Of a stretch of DNA of 64,000 nt, positions 27,420 through 36,759 are shown in pieces; the stretch's first letter is position 1; the number at the start of each line of letters is the position of its first letter. Location: the NCBI GenBank assembly GCA_002365175.1, contig DEZK01000013.1, positions 84,055 to 148,054 on the forward strand. Direction: 5' to 3'. Made by a program: the position numbers and the translations under genes. Below the pieces are notes generated by a model. That model was given only the letters and a program-made list of their open reading frames with translations. It was not told where the DNA came from and searched no databases. This DNA is from Raskinella chloraquaticus (SeqCode). GTDB taxonomy: Bacteria > Pseudomonadota > Alphaproteobacteria > Rhizobiales > UBA4765.

Positions 27420-28715
27420 GTGACGAGTGATCATCAGCCCGGTTTTTCAACGCTTGCCATCCACGCCGGCGCCCAGCCTGACCCGACGACCGGGGCGCGT
27501 GTCACGCCGATCTACCAGTCCACAGGCTTTGTCTTTGATGATGTCGAGCATGCTGCTGCCCTTTTCGGCCTGCAAAGCTTCGGCAATATCTACACGCGCA
27601 TCGGCAACCCCACGCAGGCGGTCCTGGAAGAACGCGTGGCAGCGTTAGAGGGCGGCACAGCCTGTCTGGCGGTAGCCTCCGGCCATGCCGCGCAACTCAT
27701 CGTCTTCCATACGCTGATGGAACCAGGAGACGAGTTTATCGCCGCCCGCCAGCTTTACGGCGGCTCGGTCAACCAGTTCACCCATTCATTCAAGAAATTC
27801 GGCTGGACAGCGAAATTCGTCGACATGGACGATATCAGCGCGTTTGAAAAAGCCGTCACTCCGCGGACCAAGGCAATCTTCATTGAAAGCCTGGCAAACC
27901 CCGGCGGGCGCGTGAGCGACATCGCGGCAATTGCGGCCGTGGCCAAGCGGGCCGGCGTGCCGCTCATTGTCGATAACACGATGGCGACTCCCTATCTGTG
28001 CCGCCCCATCGAGCATGGCGCCAATATTGTCGTCCACTCGCTCACCAAATTCATGGGCGGCCATGGCAATTCGCTGGGTGGCGCGATTGTGGATGCAGGC
28101 AATTTCGACTGGTCACGCGAGGGTCGCTATCCGGCCCTCTGCGAGCCGCGCCCTGATTATTCGGGCATGGTTCTGCATGAGACGTTCGGGAATTTTGCCT
28201 TTGCCATCGCCTGCCGGGTTCTCGGCCTGCGCGATCTAGGGCCCTGCATCTCGCCTTTCAACGCCTTCCAGATCCTGACCGGCATCGAAACGCTTCCGCT
28301 GCGCATGCAGCGCCATTGCGACAATGCGCTCAAGGTTGCCAACTATCTGTCACAGCATGGCGAGGTCGAGTGGGTGAACTACGCCGGATTGCCCGGCGAC
28401 CGGCATCATGGGCTGGCGCAAACCTATCTGCCAAAGGGTGCGGGCGCGGTGTTCACCTTTGGCGTCAAGGGCGGGTATGAAGCCGGCGTCGCTGTTGTTT
28501 CAAACGTCAAGCTCTTTTCCCATCTGGCCAATATCGGCGATACGCGCTCGCTCATCATTCATCCCGCCTCGACCACCCATCGTCAGCTCTCCGATGCAGC
28601 CAAGAAATCAGCGGGCGCCGGGCCGGAAGTCATTCGCCTGTCGGTGGGGATTGAAGATGCTGACGATCTGATCGCCGATCTCGCTCAGGCGCTTGCGGTC
28701 GCCGCAAAAGCCTGA
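27420..28715 (+). CDS. metY: O-acetylhomoserine aminocarboxypropyltransferase (sulfhydrylase)
   Basis: A 431-residue Cys/Met-metabolism PLP enzyme, GTG start after AAGGAG. The family opens with FSTLAIHAGAQPDPTTGARV, and the PLP lysine lies in VHSLTKFMGGHGNSLGG. The long length (about 430 residues) and this N-terminus match MetY, which makes homocysteine from O-acetylhomoserine and sulfide, rather than MetB or MetZ. Its last 31 bases overlap the convergent ctaA gene. No recognisable SAM riboswitch is seen upstream. Confidence 0.92.
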   Translation: MTSDHQPGFSTLAIHAGAQPDPTTGARVTPIYQSTGFVFDDVEHAAALFGLQSFGNIYTRIGNPTQAVLEERVAALEGGTACLAVASGHAAQLIVFHTLMEPGDEFIAARQLYGGSVNQFTHSFKKFGWTAKFVDMDDISAFEKAVTPRTKAIFIESLANPGGRVSDIAAIAAVAKRAGVPLIVDNTMATPYLCRPIEHGANIVVHSLTKFMGGHGNSLGGAIVDAGNFDWSREGRYPALCEPRPDYSGMVLHETFGNFAFAIACRVLGLRDLGPCISPFNAFQILTGIETLPLRMQRHCDNALKVANYLSQHGEVEWVNYAGLPGDRHHGLAQTYLPKGAGAVFTFGVKGGYEAGVAVVSNVKLFSHLANIGDTRSLIIHPASTTHRQLSDAAKKSAGAGPEVIRLSVGIEDADDLIADLAQALAVAAKA

Positions 28716-29764
28716 GGCCGTGAGCGATCATGGGCGTGCCGCAGGGCGGCAATGAGGACGACCAGCAATCCCGCCTGGTGGCCTAGCGCCACCAGCAGGT
28801 TCATGCCGCTGAGCAAGGTCGCGATACCCAGACCCGCCTGGCCGCATACCAGGATGAGCACCACGATCGCCCGACCTGGCGCGCCTGAATTGCCGCGCTG
28901 CCAGATGGCGGCGTTGGCGAGGGCCAGGGCCAGCAAGGCATAAGCGGTCAGACGGTGCAGGAATTGCACCAGCGCCGCATTTTCAAAGACATTCCGCCAC
29001 AGCGGCGTGATCTCGAAGAGGGTCGAGGGTATCAGCGCGCCGTCCATCGTTGGCCAGGTCTGGAACACATAACCGGCGCGGTTGCCGGCGACCAGGGCGC
29101 CGAGGAAAATCTGCAGGAAGATCACGGCCACGATCAGCAGCGGTCCGCGCGTCTGCCAGGTGCTGAGGGGACTGTGACGTGCCGGCGCGCGGCGCGATTG
29201 CGCCAACCAGATCAGACAAGCGAAGATGACGCAGGCAAGCGTGAGGTGGATCGCCAGCCGGTAGGGTGCAACATTCACGCGATCAAAGAGGCCTGAATGC
29301 ACCATCCACCAGCCGATGGCCCCCTGAAGGGCGATCAGCAGGCCAACACCCAACAGCTGGCGAAACAAGGGCTGGCGCCGATCATAAGCGCCACACCACC
29401 AGAACCAGACAAAGCCGGCGAGATAAACCGTGCCGATCACCCGACCGATCAACCGATGCGACCATTCCCAAAGATAGATGATCTTGAAATCATCTAGCGT
29501 CATCCCCTGATTGAGATCGCGGTACTGGACGGTGCGGCGATATTTTTCAAATTCATCGAGCCATACCGTCACGTCGAGCGGTGGCAGGATACCACTCACC
29601 ACATTCCATTCAGTGATCGACAATCCTGATTCAGTCAGACGCGTGCCACCACCGACGATGACGGCAACCGCCACCAGCGCCGCCATGCCGAGAAGAAAGC
29701 GGCGGAGCTGATCGTCAAGGCCAATTGCGGCAGATCGGCCCATGGTGGTGGTGGCTGTGGTCAT
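28685..29764 (-). CDS. ctaA: Heme A synthase (COX15/CtaA type)
   Basis: A 359-residue multi-pass inner-membrane protein that oxidises the C8 methyl of heme O to the formyl group of heme A for aa3 oxidases. Family segments are GGGTRLTESGLSITEWNVVS, WEWSHRLIGRVIGTVYLAGF with a heme-ligand His, GAIGWWMVHSGL, and RLTAYALLALA. About eight helices are visible. Its 3' end overlaps that of metY on the opposite strand. A DUF2842 gene follows on the other strand, a common alphaproteobacterial neighbour. Confidence 0.93.
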   Translation of the reverse strand: MTTATTTMGRSAAIGLDDQLRRFLLGMAALVAVAVIVGGGTRLTESGLSITEWNVVSGILPPLDVTVWLDEFEKYRRTVQYRDLNQGMTLDDFKIIYLWEWSHRLIGRVIGTVYLAGFVWFWWCGAYDRRQPLFRQLLGVGLLIALQGAIGWWMVHSGLFDRVNVAPYRLAIHLTLACVIFACLIWLAQSRRAPARHSPLSTWQTRGPLLIVAVIFLQIFLGALVAGNRAGYVFQTWPTMDGALIPSTLFEITPLWRNVFENAALVQFLHRLTAYALLALALANAAIWQRGNSGAPGRAIVVLILVCGQAGLGIATLLSGMNLLVALGHQAGLLVVLIAALRHAHDRSRPQAFAATASA

Positions 29765-29839
29765 CTGGTGCCCGCTCGTTTATCGAGAAGCCCGGTTTAG
29801 CGGTGCCGGCGCATCGCCTCAAGCAAAATGGAGGGCCAT

Positions 29840-30058
29840 ATGGCCGCAGGGACAAAATTGCCGATCCGTCTACGCAAGCTCATCGGCACGCTCCTGCTCG
29901 TCCCCTACACGGTCATCTACGCGCTCGTCATCATGGCAATCGCGGTCCGGGTCCTGCCGGACACGCCGAGTGTTTTTGCCGTGCTGTTCTTTCTGGCTGG
30001 CGGCGCCATATGGCTGCCGGTCGCGATGCTCATCATCTGGTGGATGAGCAGGCCGTGA
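29840..30058 (+). CDS. DUF2842 small membrane protein
   Basis: A 72-residue protein with two hydrophobic helices separated by a short LPDTPS turn and ending in IIWWMSRP, the DUF2842 pattern. The ATG at 29840 follows GGAGG with suitable spacing; an ATG four codons earlier (29828) is an alternative. Its function is unknown. It is divergent from ctaA with about 75 bases between them. Confidence 0.75.
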   Translation: MAAGTKLPIRLRKLIGTLLLVPYTVIYALVIMAIAVRVLPDTPSVFAVLFFLAGGAIWLPVAMLIIWWMSRP

Positions 30059-30074
30059 TCGATGTCACAACCCG

Positions 30075-31133
30075 TCACGCCACATTGCAGCGCTCGAAGC
30101 GGTTATAGACATAGGTCGGCAGGCCCGACATCAGGACATCGATATAGCGCTTTTTCTGAAAGCGTCCGTTCAGCGACACGCGCGGCAGCGCGGTCAGATG
30201 GCGGGCATGATCGCTGAACAGCAGGCCCGGACGCGTGGTGACTGCGGTTGCATAGCCCTCTTCGCGCGCCAGGCAAAATTCGCGCGGCCCAGCGGCATCC
30301 ACCCAGCCATAGGGAAATGAAAAATGGCGCGGCCGTACGCCGGTTGTCGTTTCAATGACGTTCGCGCTCTCACGCATTTCAAAGCGCGCCTGCTGCTCGC
30401 TCAGACCGGCGAGAGAGAAATGATTGACGGAATGAGCGCCGATCGTCACTCGCGGATCGCCGGCAAGCTCCTGGATTTGCGTCCAGTTCATGATCAGTTC
30501 GCGACACAGCGCATCAAGATCGACGCCGTACAAGGCGCACAGGCTGGTAATTTCCTTTTCCTGCTCGGCCGGCGAGAGGCCGCGCAACCAGCGGTGAAGC
30601 GCGGCATATGCCTGATATTTGTCGTCGGCCCGGCGCGTTTCGAGAAGGCGGCGCTGCCCCTCGATCTCGACGACAATCATATCCCTGCCGGCGATGATGC
30701 GCTCAAGCGCCGTCCACCACAATTTACCACGGCCTTCAGGGAAAGCGGTTGGAACATAGATCGTGAACGGCACTTTCATCCGCCGCAGCGCGTGCCAGGC
30801 GACCGCATGATTGTCGACATATCCATCATCGAAGGTCAACACAACGAAGCGGCGCGCAAGGCTGGAATCACGCAGGCGGTCAACCGCGTCATCAAGGTCG
30901 ATAATATCCACCCCCGCACGCTTGAAGCCGGTGACGACGTCTTCGAGAAAGGCAGGCGTGATTTCCAGCAGGTCGTTTGGCTGAAATTGGCCGCGCTGAC
31001 GCTCGCGCACACGATGCATCGTCAATATTGCCCCAACGCCGCCAAAAAAGTGCTGCGCTACAGCATGGGCACCACTGAAATAAAGTGCCTCCAGCCCGGC
31101 CCTGATGGCGTTGGTACGCAAATGAACTCGCAT
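30075..31133 (-). CDS. Polysaccharide deacetylase (NodB domain)
   Basis: About 352 residues with a carbohydrate esterase 4 domain: motif 1 VLTFDDGYVDNHAVAW, motif 2 TIGAHSVNHFSLAG with the two metal-binding His residues, and motif 3 RHFSFPYGW. It would remove N- or O-acetyl groups from a polysaccharide. The start at 31133 (MRVHLRTNAIR) is chosen because upstream codons overlap the divergent gene. No clear signal peptide is visible. The setting in an exopolysaccharide locus suggests tailoring of that polymer. Confidence 0.86.
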   Translation of the reverse strand: MRVHLRTNAIRAGLEALYFSGAHAVAQHFFGGVGAILTMHRVRERQRGQFQPNDLLEITPAFLEDVVTGFKRAGVDIIDLDDAVDRLRDSSLARRFVVLTFDDGYVDNHAVAWHALRRMKVPFTIYVPTAFPEGRGKLWWTALERIIAGRDMIVVEIEGQRRLLETRRADDKYQAYAALHRWLRGLSPAEQEKEITSLCALYGVDLDALCRELIMNWTQIQELAGDPRVTIGAHSVNHFSLAGLSEQQARFEMRESANVIETTTGVRPRHFSFPYGWVDAAGPREFCLAREEGYATAVTTRPGLLFSDHARHLTALPRVSLNGRFQKKRYIDVLMSGLPTYVYNRFERCNVA

Positions 31134-31279
31134 CCATGAAACCAGTTTCGCAACGAAGAGAGCCGAAGAATAGGCGCAATTGATTACGCCTTGCTGAACG
31201 CTTGCCCGGTGCTGGTGCAACTGACCCGCCGTTAGGACTTCCTGAGCGAGTACGGATTTATATTCCAGCACGATTTGCG

Positions 31280-32476
31280 GTGAGGGTTTTCGTGACGGCA
31301 GGCGTTGTAGACCAAAAGATCATCCATGCGGCGGCCTCGGCGGCAGCCGGCTTGCGCGCTGCTGTCTGCCTGTTTGACGATCACGGCAAGGCGATGTGGC
31401 AAGACTGCGAGCAGCGCCTTGTTGCCACGCCCTATCAGACGACATCGTTTGCGTGCGCCTGGCTGTCATCGCAAGGAGCGCGAGCGCGCGAAAAGGTCCG
31501 GCTGATTTCTGTGCACGACGTGCAGGGACGCATCATATTGCTGTTGCCGATCATCCTGCGCCAGCTGGGGTTATGGCAGGTCGCGCAGCCCATCGCCGGC
31601 AGTCATGCCAATTTCATGGCGCCTCTCTTTGATGCTCAGGCATGCACCAGCCTCGGCGCGGCACAGATATCAGCGGCACTTGACGACGGCCTTTTCAAAG
31701 CGGGGGCTGATCTGGCCTATCTGCCGCACGTGCCGGCAGCATGGTGCGGACAGGCCAATCCGCTAGGCGGTTTGACTGATCGAGTATCGGTCAACCCCGC
31801 GCGTCAGGCTGTGCTCTCAAGCGACGTGTCCGCCACGCTGCACTCGCTGCGAAGCAAGGACTCGCTGCGGAAAATCGCCGGCAAGAGACGTAAACTCGCG
31901 GCGCAGGGTAAGCTGCAAATTGGTCGCGCCGCCACTCGGGAAGAAAAATTGGACCTCTTGTCGGCCTACCGCGTGCTCAAGGACAGGTGGTCGGCACAAC
32001 GACGCATCAACAACGAATTCGGTGACGCGGCGGTGGACGGCTTTTACCGCACATTGGCGGGCGATCCTCATTTCGTCCTCTGGTACATCAAAGTCGACGA
32101 TCAGGTGATCGGTGTCAGCGCAGGGCTCCAGCGCGACCATCATTTTTCGATGATGATCATTTCAAGCGAACAGGATTTATTTGCCGCCTATTCTCCCGGC
32201 GATATCCTGGTTGACTTCATCATGCGCGACCTCTGCGCCGCTGGCTTCACATCGGTAGATTTTGGCACTGGTGATGCCGAGTACAAACGCCGCTGGCTGC
32301 CCGCCCCCGTCGAACTGCGCGATGTCATTTACCCGCTGACATTCAGCGGGCAGATTGCCGGCGCCGGGCTGGGTGCCGCTCACACTGTGAAAGCCTTCAT
32401 CAAAGCCCGACCGCAGCTCACAAGCCTTGCCCACCGCCTGGCCTTTGCGACATCGCGGTTGACAGCTTGGCCTTAA
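31280..32476 (+). CDS. GNAT-type acetyltransferase, CelD/BcsL family
   Basis: About 398 residues. The C-terminal half is a GNAT-fold acetyltransferase_6 domain (CelD/BcsL-like): KDRWSAQRRINNEFGD, FVLWYIKVDDQVIGVSAGLQ, and the late FGTGDAEYKRRWLPAPVELR. Such proteins are common in exopolysaccharide and cellulose loci and probably acylate a sugar. The start is uncertain: GTG at 31280 avoids overlap with the divergent deacetylase gene, and GTG at 31292 is also possible. It converges with the Wzc/GumC-like gene, the two stops nearly touching. Confidence 0.78.
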   Translation: MRVFVTAGVVDQKIIHAAASAAAGLRAAVCLFDDHGKAMWQDCEQRLVATPYQTTSFACAWLSSQGARAREKVRLISVHDVQGRIILLLPIILRQLGLWQVAQPIAGSHANFMAPLFDAQACTSLGAAQISAALDDGLFKAGADLAYLPHVPAAWCGQANPLGGLTDRVSVNPARQAVLSSDVSATLHSLRSKDSLRKIAGKRRKLAAQGKLQIGRAATREEKLDLLSAYRVLKDRWSAQRRINNEFGDAAVDGFYRTLAGDPHFVLWYIKVDDQVIGVSAGLQRDHHFSMMIISSEQDLFAAYSPGDILVDFIMRDLCAAGFTSVDFGTGDAEYKRRWLPAPVELRDVIYPLTFSGQIAGAGLGAAHTVKAFIKARPQLTSLAHRLAFATSRLTAWP

Positions 32477-34767
32477 GCGGCGCGGCGAGCCGCTGATGTC
32501 CGGTTTCTTTCCTGTCGCGGCAGAATGAGAATGTCGCCAACGCCCGCAAGTGCCAGCGACCGTTCGGCGGCCTTCGCCAGAGGATCGTCTGCGTCGGGCG
32601 CTTCGATGGCAATCGTTGCGGCGCCGCCAGCGTGGCGTACAAGATCGCGGCCCTGCCCCAGTGAGGCAACACGGACCAGCACGCTGTCATAGCTCAATCC
32701 TAGCGCCTCCAGCGCCATCGACAGGCGCGGGGTGGAAAAATCGAGCGCATCGGAATCGGCGCCCCCGTCGCCAAGCAGATGCGCAGCCATGCCCGGAATG
32801 GGCTGGATTGCTGCAGCGAGCCCGATCCGGCCTGTGGCAATATCTGACAGGGAGTGAGCGAGCGTTACTCCCACTTCGCCAGCCAATGTTTCAGCGCCGC
32901 GATGAGCATCAAGGACGATGACACGCCGGCCGCGCGCGGCGAGCCCCGCAGCCAATTCAAGGGTGAGCAACGCTTCACCGCGCGCGTTGGTGACACCCGT
33001 CACGACGACCAGTTTAGCAGCCAGTCGTGCCATGCCGAAATTTCTGTGCTCCTGCTCATCAGGACGGGCGAGCGCTGCTGCGGCGGCAAAAGGCGCATCG
33101 CGGTGATCGTCCTTCTCACGTTCGAGATCTTCCTGCCACGCGGCTATTTCATCTGGCGTGTCACGACGGGCAATCTCGGGAGCGCTCTCCTCCTGATCGA
33201 CGGGAAGAGCCATCGCTGCTTCAGGTTCTATCATCCGCTCACCAGTTGGAACTGCAGGCTCCGGATCAGCCGCACCGAATACCGGATAGGATAATTCCGG
33301 CTCGCGGCGCTCCAGCGGCTGCACACGGGCGTTTTCCTCGCCTGCGCCCGCTGTCAGAGCCATGCCGACGACGGCGGCGACAGCGACCGACGCAACGGTC
33401 AGGATCGTGATCAGGACGATTGGAAGCTTCTTGGGAAAGACAGGAATATTCCCCGGTTCGGCACGTGATACGACACGGGCATTGGCAGCGCGCGCGTCAA
33501 GGGAATCGCGCGCGGCAGCATCGCGATAAAGCGCAAGCCAGTCCTCGAGAAGATCGCGCTGTGCTTTTGCTTCGCGCTCCAGCGCACGCAATGCAACTTC
33601 CTTGTCGCCATTTGAATTGGTGCTGCGCTTCTTTTCTTCCAGCGCCTGCTGGATGGCACGCATGCGATCACCGGCCGAGCGCGCATCGTTCTCGATCCCG
33701 CGAATGATGCGCTCGGCCTGACCACGGATCTGCTGCTGGTTATCGGCAAGCTGGGCCTGCAGTTCACGCATGCGGGGATGACCCGGAAGCAGAACGGTTG
33801 CCTGCAATGCGTGTTCGGCACGCAAAGCAGCCGCACGCTCGGTCAGCCGCTGCATCAGGGGAGAGGCAAAAACCTCGGCTGACTCAATCGGCCTGCCGCT
33901 TTTCAGCAGGTCGCGAATCGATCGCGCCCGCGCTTCGGCCTCGGCCTGCTGCCCTTGTGCGGCGGTCAGTTGCGCTGTCAACTCGGTCAGGCTCTGGGAC
34001 GCGAGCGTCAGATTGTTAACGCCGGTCAGCAGATCAGCCTCTCCACGGAATTGCTGCACCTTCCCTTCAGCGTCTGCGACGGTGGTGCGCAGATCGTCGA
34101 TCTTGTGCTCGAAATAGCGGCGCACCTTGCGGTCTCGCTCAAGCTTGTCACGGGTCTGGAGGTCAATAAAGCGCTCGGAGATCGTGTTGGCGATGCGCGC
34201 GGCCAGCGCTGCATCCGTTGACCAGAAGCGAATTTCAATCACCCGGGACTTGTCGACAGGCGCAACCGTCAGGCGTTCGAAATAAGCGTCCAATGCGCGC
34301 TCCTCCGGGCTGAGGCGGGCAATGTCACGGCCAAGCCCGACGAATCCGAGAGCCCCCGAGAGCAAGCCCGTGGGGCTCGCCAATGGATTGAATTCGCTGA
34401 CATTCGCCAGATCAAGATCGCGTATGACGGCACGCGCCAGATCGCGCGAATAGGCAATCTGCACCTGCGAGGAAATAGCTTCGGGATCGAGATTGACCGC
34501 GTCATCCTGCGCGCCGGCGCGATCCTTGCCGGCACGGGTCAGCGCTGTCTCGCGGTTCTCGATGACGACGCGCACTTCGGCCGCATAACGCGGGCTGACG
34601 AGGTTGACGATGCCAAGCGCGATCAATCCGCCAAGGCCAGCGGCGCTCGCAATCAAGCGCGCGTGCCTTTTAAGCGCAACGATCGCGCCTGCCATATCGA
34701 GGTCGGCCTCCTTCACGTCAGACCCAACATTTCCCGCATTCACATCAGTCGAAGCGTGATCAACCAT
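32473..34767 (-). CDS. Wzc/GumC-like exopolysaccharide chain-length protein with degenerate kinase domain
   Basis: A 764-residue inner-membrane protein. A Wzz domain follows the N-terminal helix near residues 38-55; a long coiled coil spans roughly 200-410; a second helix lies near 445-470 (KKLPIVLITILTVASVAVAA), then a cytoplasmic ATPase-like domain from about 585. In BY-kinases Walker A has GK[ST]; here it reads GVTNARGEALLT without the lysine. Walker B (YDSVLVRVA) lacks its Asp, though Walker A' VIVLDAH is kept. No Tyr-rich tail is present. It likely controls chain length and export without kinase activity. A divergent Wza-like gene lies about 150 bases away. Confidence 0.85.
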   Translation of the reverse strand: MVDHASTDVNAGNVGSDVKEADLDMAGAIVALKRHARLIASAAGLGGLIALGIVNLVSPRYAAEVRVVIENRETALTRAGKDRAGAQDDAVNLDPEAISSQVQIAYSRDLARAVIRDLDLANVSEFNPLASPTGLLSGALGFVGLGRDIARLSPEERALDAYFERLTVAPVDKSRVIEIRFWSTDAALAARIANTISERFIDLQTRDKLERDRKVRRYFEHKIDDLRTTVADAEGKVQQFRGEADLLTGVNNLTLASQSLTELTAQLTAAQGQQAEAEARARSIRDLLKSGRPIESAEVFASPLMQRLTERAAALRAEHALQATVLLPGHPRMRELQAQLADNQQQIRGQAERIIRGIENDARSAGDRMRAIQQALEEKKRSTNSNGDKEVALRALEREAKAQRDLLEDWLALYRDAAARDSLDARAANARVVSRAEPGNIPVFPKKLPIVLITILTVASVAVAAVVGMALTAGAGEENARVQPLERREPELSYPVFGAADPEPAVPTGERMIEPEAAMALPVDQEESAPEIARRDTPDEIAAWQEDLEREKDDHRDAPFAAAAALARPDEQEHRNFGMARLAAKLVVVTGVTNARGEALLTLELAAGLAARGRRVIVLDAHRGAETLAGEVGVTLAHSLSDIATGRIGLAAAIQPIPGMAAHLLGDGGADSDALDFSTPRLSMALEALGLSYDSVLVRVASLGQGRDLVRHAGGAATIAIEAPDADDPLAKAAERSLALAGVGDILILPRQERNRTSAARRAA

Positions 34768-34918
34768 TACTGCCTCCGGGCACCAGTTGATTAATGCTGA
34801 TTAAGGTAACTTCCTGGTTAATTGTCCCGGCGTTAAACCACTGCAAGAGAGTCGGAATTTGTTAACCATGTTGTCTTACGACTGAGGCCTGTCGACCATG
34901 GGATAAAGTACCAAACGG
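34768..34918. promoter_or_regulatory. Divergent control region of the exopolysaccharide genes
   Basis: 151 bases between the start codons of the Wzc/GumC-like and Wza-like genes. The region is AT-richer than its surroundings and contains five TTAA motifs, including TTAA-N6-TTAA at about 34,791-34,804, and the inverted pair GGTTAA...TTAACC. The alphaproteobacterial regulator CtrA recognises TTAA-N7-TTAA, so the spacing is off by one and the identification is weak. Promoters for both directions must lie here. Confidence 0.45.
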
Positions 34919-35503
34919 ATGATGCGCGGCTCGTCACATCGCTTTCAGGTCCTGACCGTCCTGCTGATGGCAGCTGTGCTGGTGACAGGCTGCGTGCGCA
35001 CGGCAAAAGTCCCGGCCGCTCAAGCCGTCTTTGACGCGCTTGACCAGCCCTACACGCTCGATACCGGCGACCGTCTGCGCATTATCGTCTTCGGCCAGGC
35101 CGAGCTTTCCAATCTTTACACGGTTGATCAAACCGGCCGCCTCTCCGTGCCACTGATTGGCAACGTCGCTGTTCGCGGTCTGACGACCAAGGAAACCGAA
35201 GACCAGATCGCCTCGGCGCTGCGCAACGGCTTTCTGAAAACGCCGCAAGTCACGGTTGAGGTTGAAACCTACCGGCCTTTCTTCGTCCTTGGCGAAGTGA
35301 CGCAACCCGGCCAGTATCCTTACGTTCTTGGCATGACCGCACAGACAGCGGTGGCGATCGCCCGTGGCTTCACGCCACGCGCCCGTCAGGCGACCGTCGA
35401 GATCACGCGTATCGTCAATGGCGAACTGGTGCGTGCGGAAGTGCCCATCCACCATCCGCTGCGGCCAGGCGACACGATCCAGATCTTCGAGCGGTGGTTC
35501 TGA
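34919..35503 (+). CDS. Polysaccharide export lipoprotein, Wza/BexD family
   Basis: A 194-residue outer-membrane export protein with a lipoprotein signal whose lipobox is VTGC near residue 24. It has a Poly_export domain (LDTGDRLRIIVFGQAELSNL, DQTGRLSVPLIGNVAV, LRNGFLKTPQVTVEV) followed by one SLBB-type domain (RPFFVLGEVTQPGQYPYV). It is shorter than E. coli Wza and lacks the C-terminal amphipathic helix that makes the pore, like other short alphaproteobacterial homologues. It lies directly before the glycosyltransferase gene. Confidence 0.88.
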   Translation: MMRGSSHRFQVLTVLLMAAVLVTGCVRTAKVPAAQAVFDALDQPYTLDTGDRLRIIVFGQAELSNLYTVDQTGRLSVPLIGNVAVRGLTTKETEDQIASALRNGFLKTPQVTVEVETYRPFFVLGEVTQPGQYPYVLGMTAQTAVAIARGFTPRARQATVEITRIVNGELVRAEVPIHHPLRPGDTIQIFERWF

Positions 35504-35505
35504 TC

Positions 35506-36648
35506 ATGTGGCGGCGCCCGCTGAACATTCTCCAGGTTCTGCGCGCTCCCGTCGGCGGCCTGTTTCGTCATGTGGTTGATCTGTCTCACGGGCTTGCCGA
35601 GCGCGGCCACCGTGTGGGTCTGGTGATAGATGCCGGGGACCCCGGCCCGTTCTGGCAAGGCAAGATCGACCATCTGGAAAATTCCGCCGTGCTGGGACTT
35701 ACGCGATTAGCAATGGCGCGCGGGCCCTCGCCGAGAGATTTGCTGGCTGTTTCGCATGTGATGCATCGTATCGCCCGCCAGAAGATTGATATTGTCCACG
35801 GGCATGGGGCGAAAGGCGGCGCTCTTGCCCGGTTTGCCGCCTCGCTCGCACGCAAGGGGGCTGCGCCTGCGCGTTTTTACACGCCGCATGGCGGCACCCT
35901 GCATTTTTCTCCCACCTCCCTGCAGGGGCGCGCCTACCGCGCTGCAGAAGCCTGGTTGTCGCGCCATTGCGAGGCCGTTATCTTTGAAAGCGCGTTTGCG
36001 CGTGAAGGGTTTGCCTCACGGTTTCATCTGGCATCGCCGCATTGGCCGGTGATCCCCAATGGCCTCCACAGGCACGAATTCATGCCTGTTGCCGTACCCG
36101 ACGGTGCAGCCGATTTTGTCTTCATCGGCGAGATGCGGGATATCAAGGGCGTGGATATTTTCCTGTCCGCCATGCGGCGCCTGCCCGGCGCCACGCGCGC
36201 TGTGCTCGTGGGAGCCGGGCCGCAACTTTCCAGCTATCAGGCCATGGCAAAAGCCTGCCATCTCAATGAGCGTGTCGAATTTCTGCCACCACGCGCCGCC
36301 CGCGCCGCCTTTGCGCTCGGCCGGGTTGTGGTTGCGCCCTCGCGGGCAGAATCGCTACCCTATCTTCTGCTCGAGGCCATCGCTGCAGGAAGACCTGTCA
36401 TCGCAACAGCCGTCGGCGGGGTGCCGGAAATATTCGCGCCGCACACCGAGGCACTTGTTCCAGCCGAGGACAGCGAGGCGTTGAGCGCAGCGATGCTGGC
36501 AGCGCTCCTCAATCCGGCGACACTGGCAGCGACCATGAGTGAGATTGCATCATACATTAACAATCGCTTTGCAGTGCACACTATGGTCGATGCCATAGAG
36601 GGACTCTATTGCTCCAAATTGGCGCAAGAACGATGCAGCGCCGCTTAA
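35506..36648 (+). CDS. Glycosyltransferase family 4
   Basis: About 380 residues with two Rossmann-like domains of the GT-B fold. The N-terminal acceptor part has QVLRAPVGGLFRHVVDLSHG, and the C-terminal GT1 domain carries APSRAESLPYLLLEAIAAGR followed by PVIATAVGG, in which the first Glu contacts the nucleotide sugar. It adds a sugar to the lipid-linked repeat unit at the inner membrane. The start at 35506 lies two bases after the Wza-like stop, indicating translational coupling. The sugar is not predictable. Confidence 0.87.
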   Translation: MWRRPLNILQVLRAPVGGLFRHVVDLSHGLAERGHRVGLVIDAGDPGPFWQGKIDHLENSAVLGLTRLAMARGPSPRDLLAVSHVMHRIARQKIDIVHGHGAKGGALARFAASLARKGAAPARFYTPHGGTLHFSPTSLQGRAYRAAEAWLSRHCEAVIFESAFAREGFASRFHLASPHWPVIPNGLHRHEFMPVAVPDGAADFVFIGEMRDIKGVDIFLSAMRRLPGATRAVLVGAGPQLSSYQAMAKACHLNERVEFLPPRAARAAFALGRVVVAPSRAESLPYLLLEAIAAGRPVIATAVGGVPEIFAPHTEALVPAEDSEALSAAMLAALLNPATLAATMSEIASYINNRFAVHTMVDAIEGLYCSKLAQERCSAA

Positions 36649-36759
36649 ACGTTCCACAATGTTTTTCTCGTATACCCATAGCCGTCCGCGGCCGGGAGCG
36701 AGATCAGGTCCCGCATACTCGCCTCCCGCGCCGCAGGACATTTGCGAAACGATTTCCCC

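Noticed and set aside
34768..34918. Firm CtrA binding site
   Set aside because: TTAA motifs are frequent, but none shows the exact N7 spacing with the TTAAC end; left as a low-confidence regulatory region.
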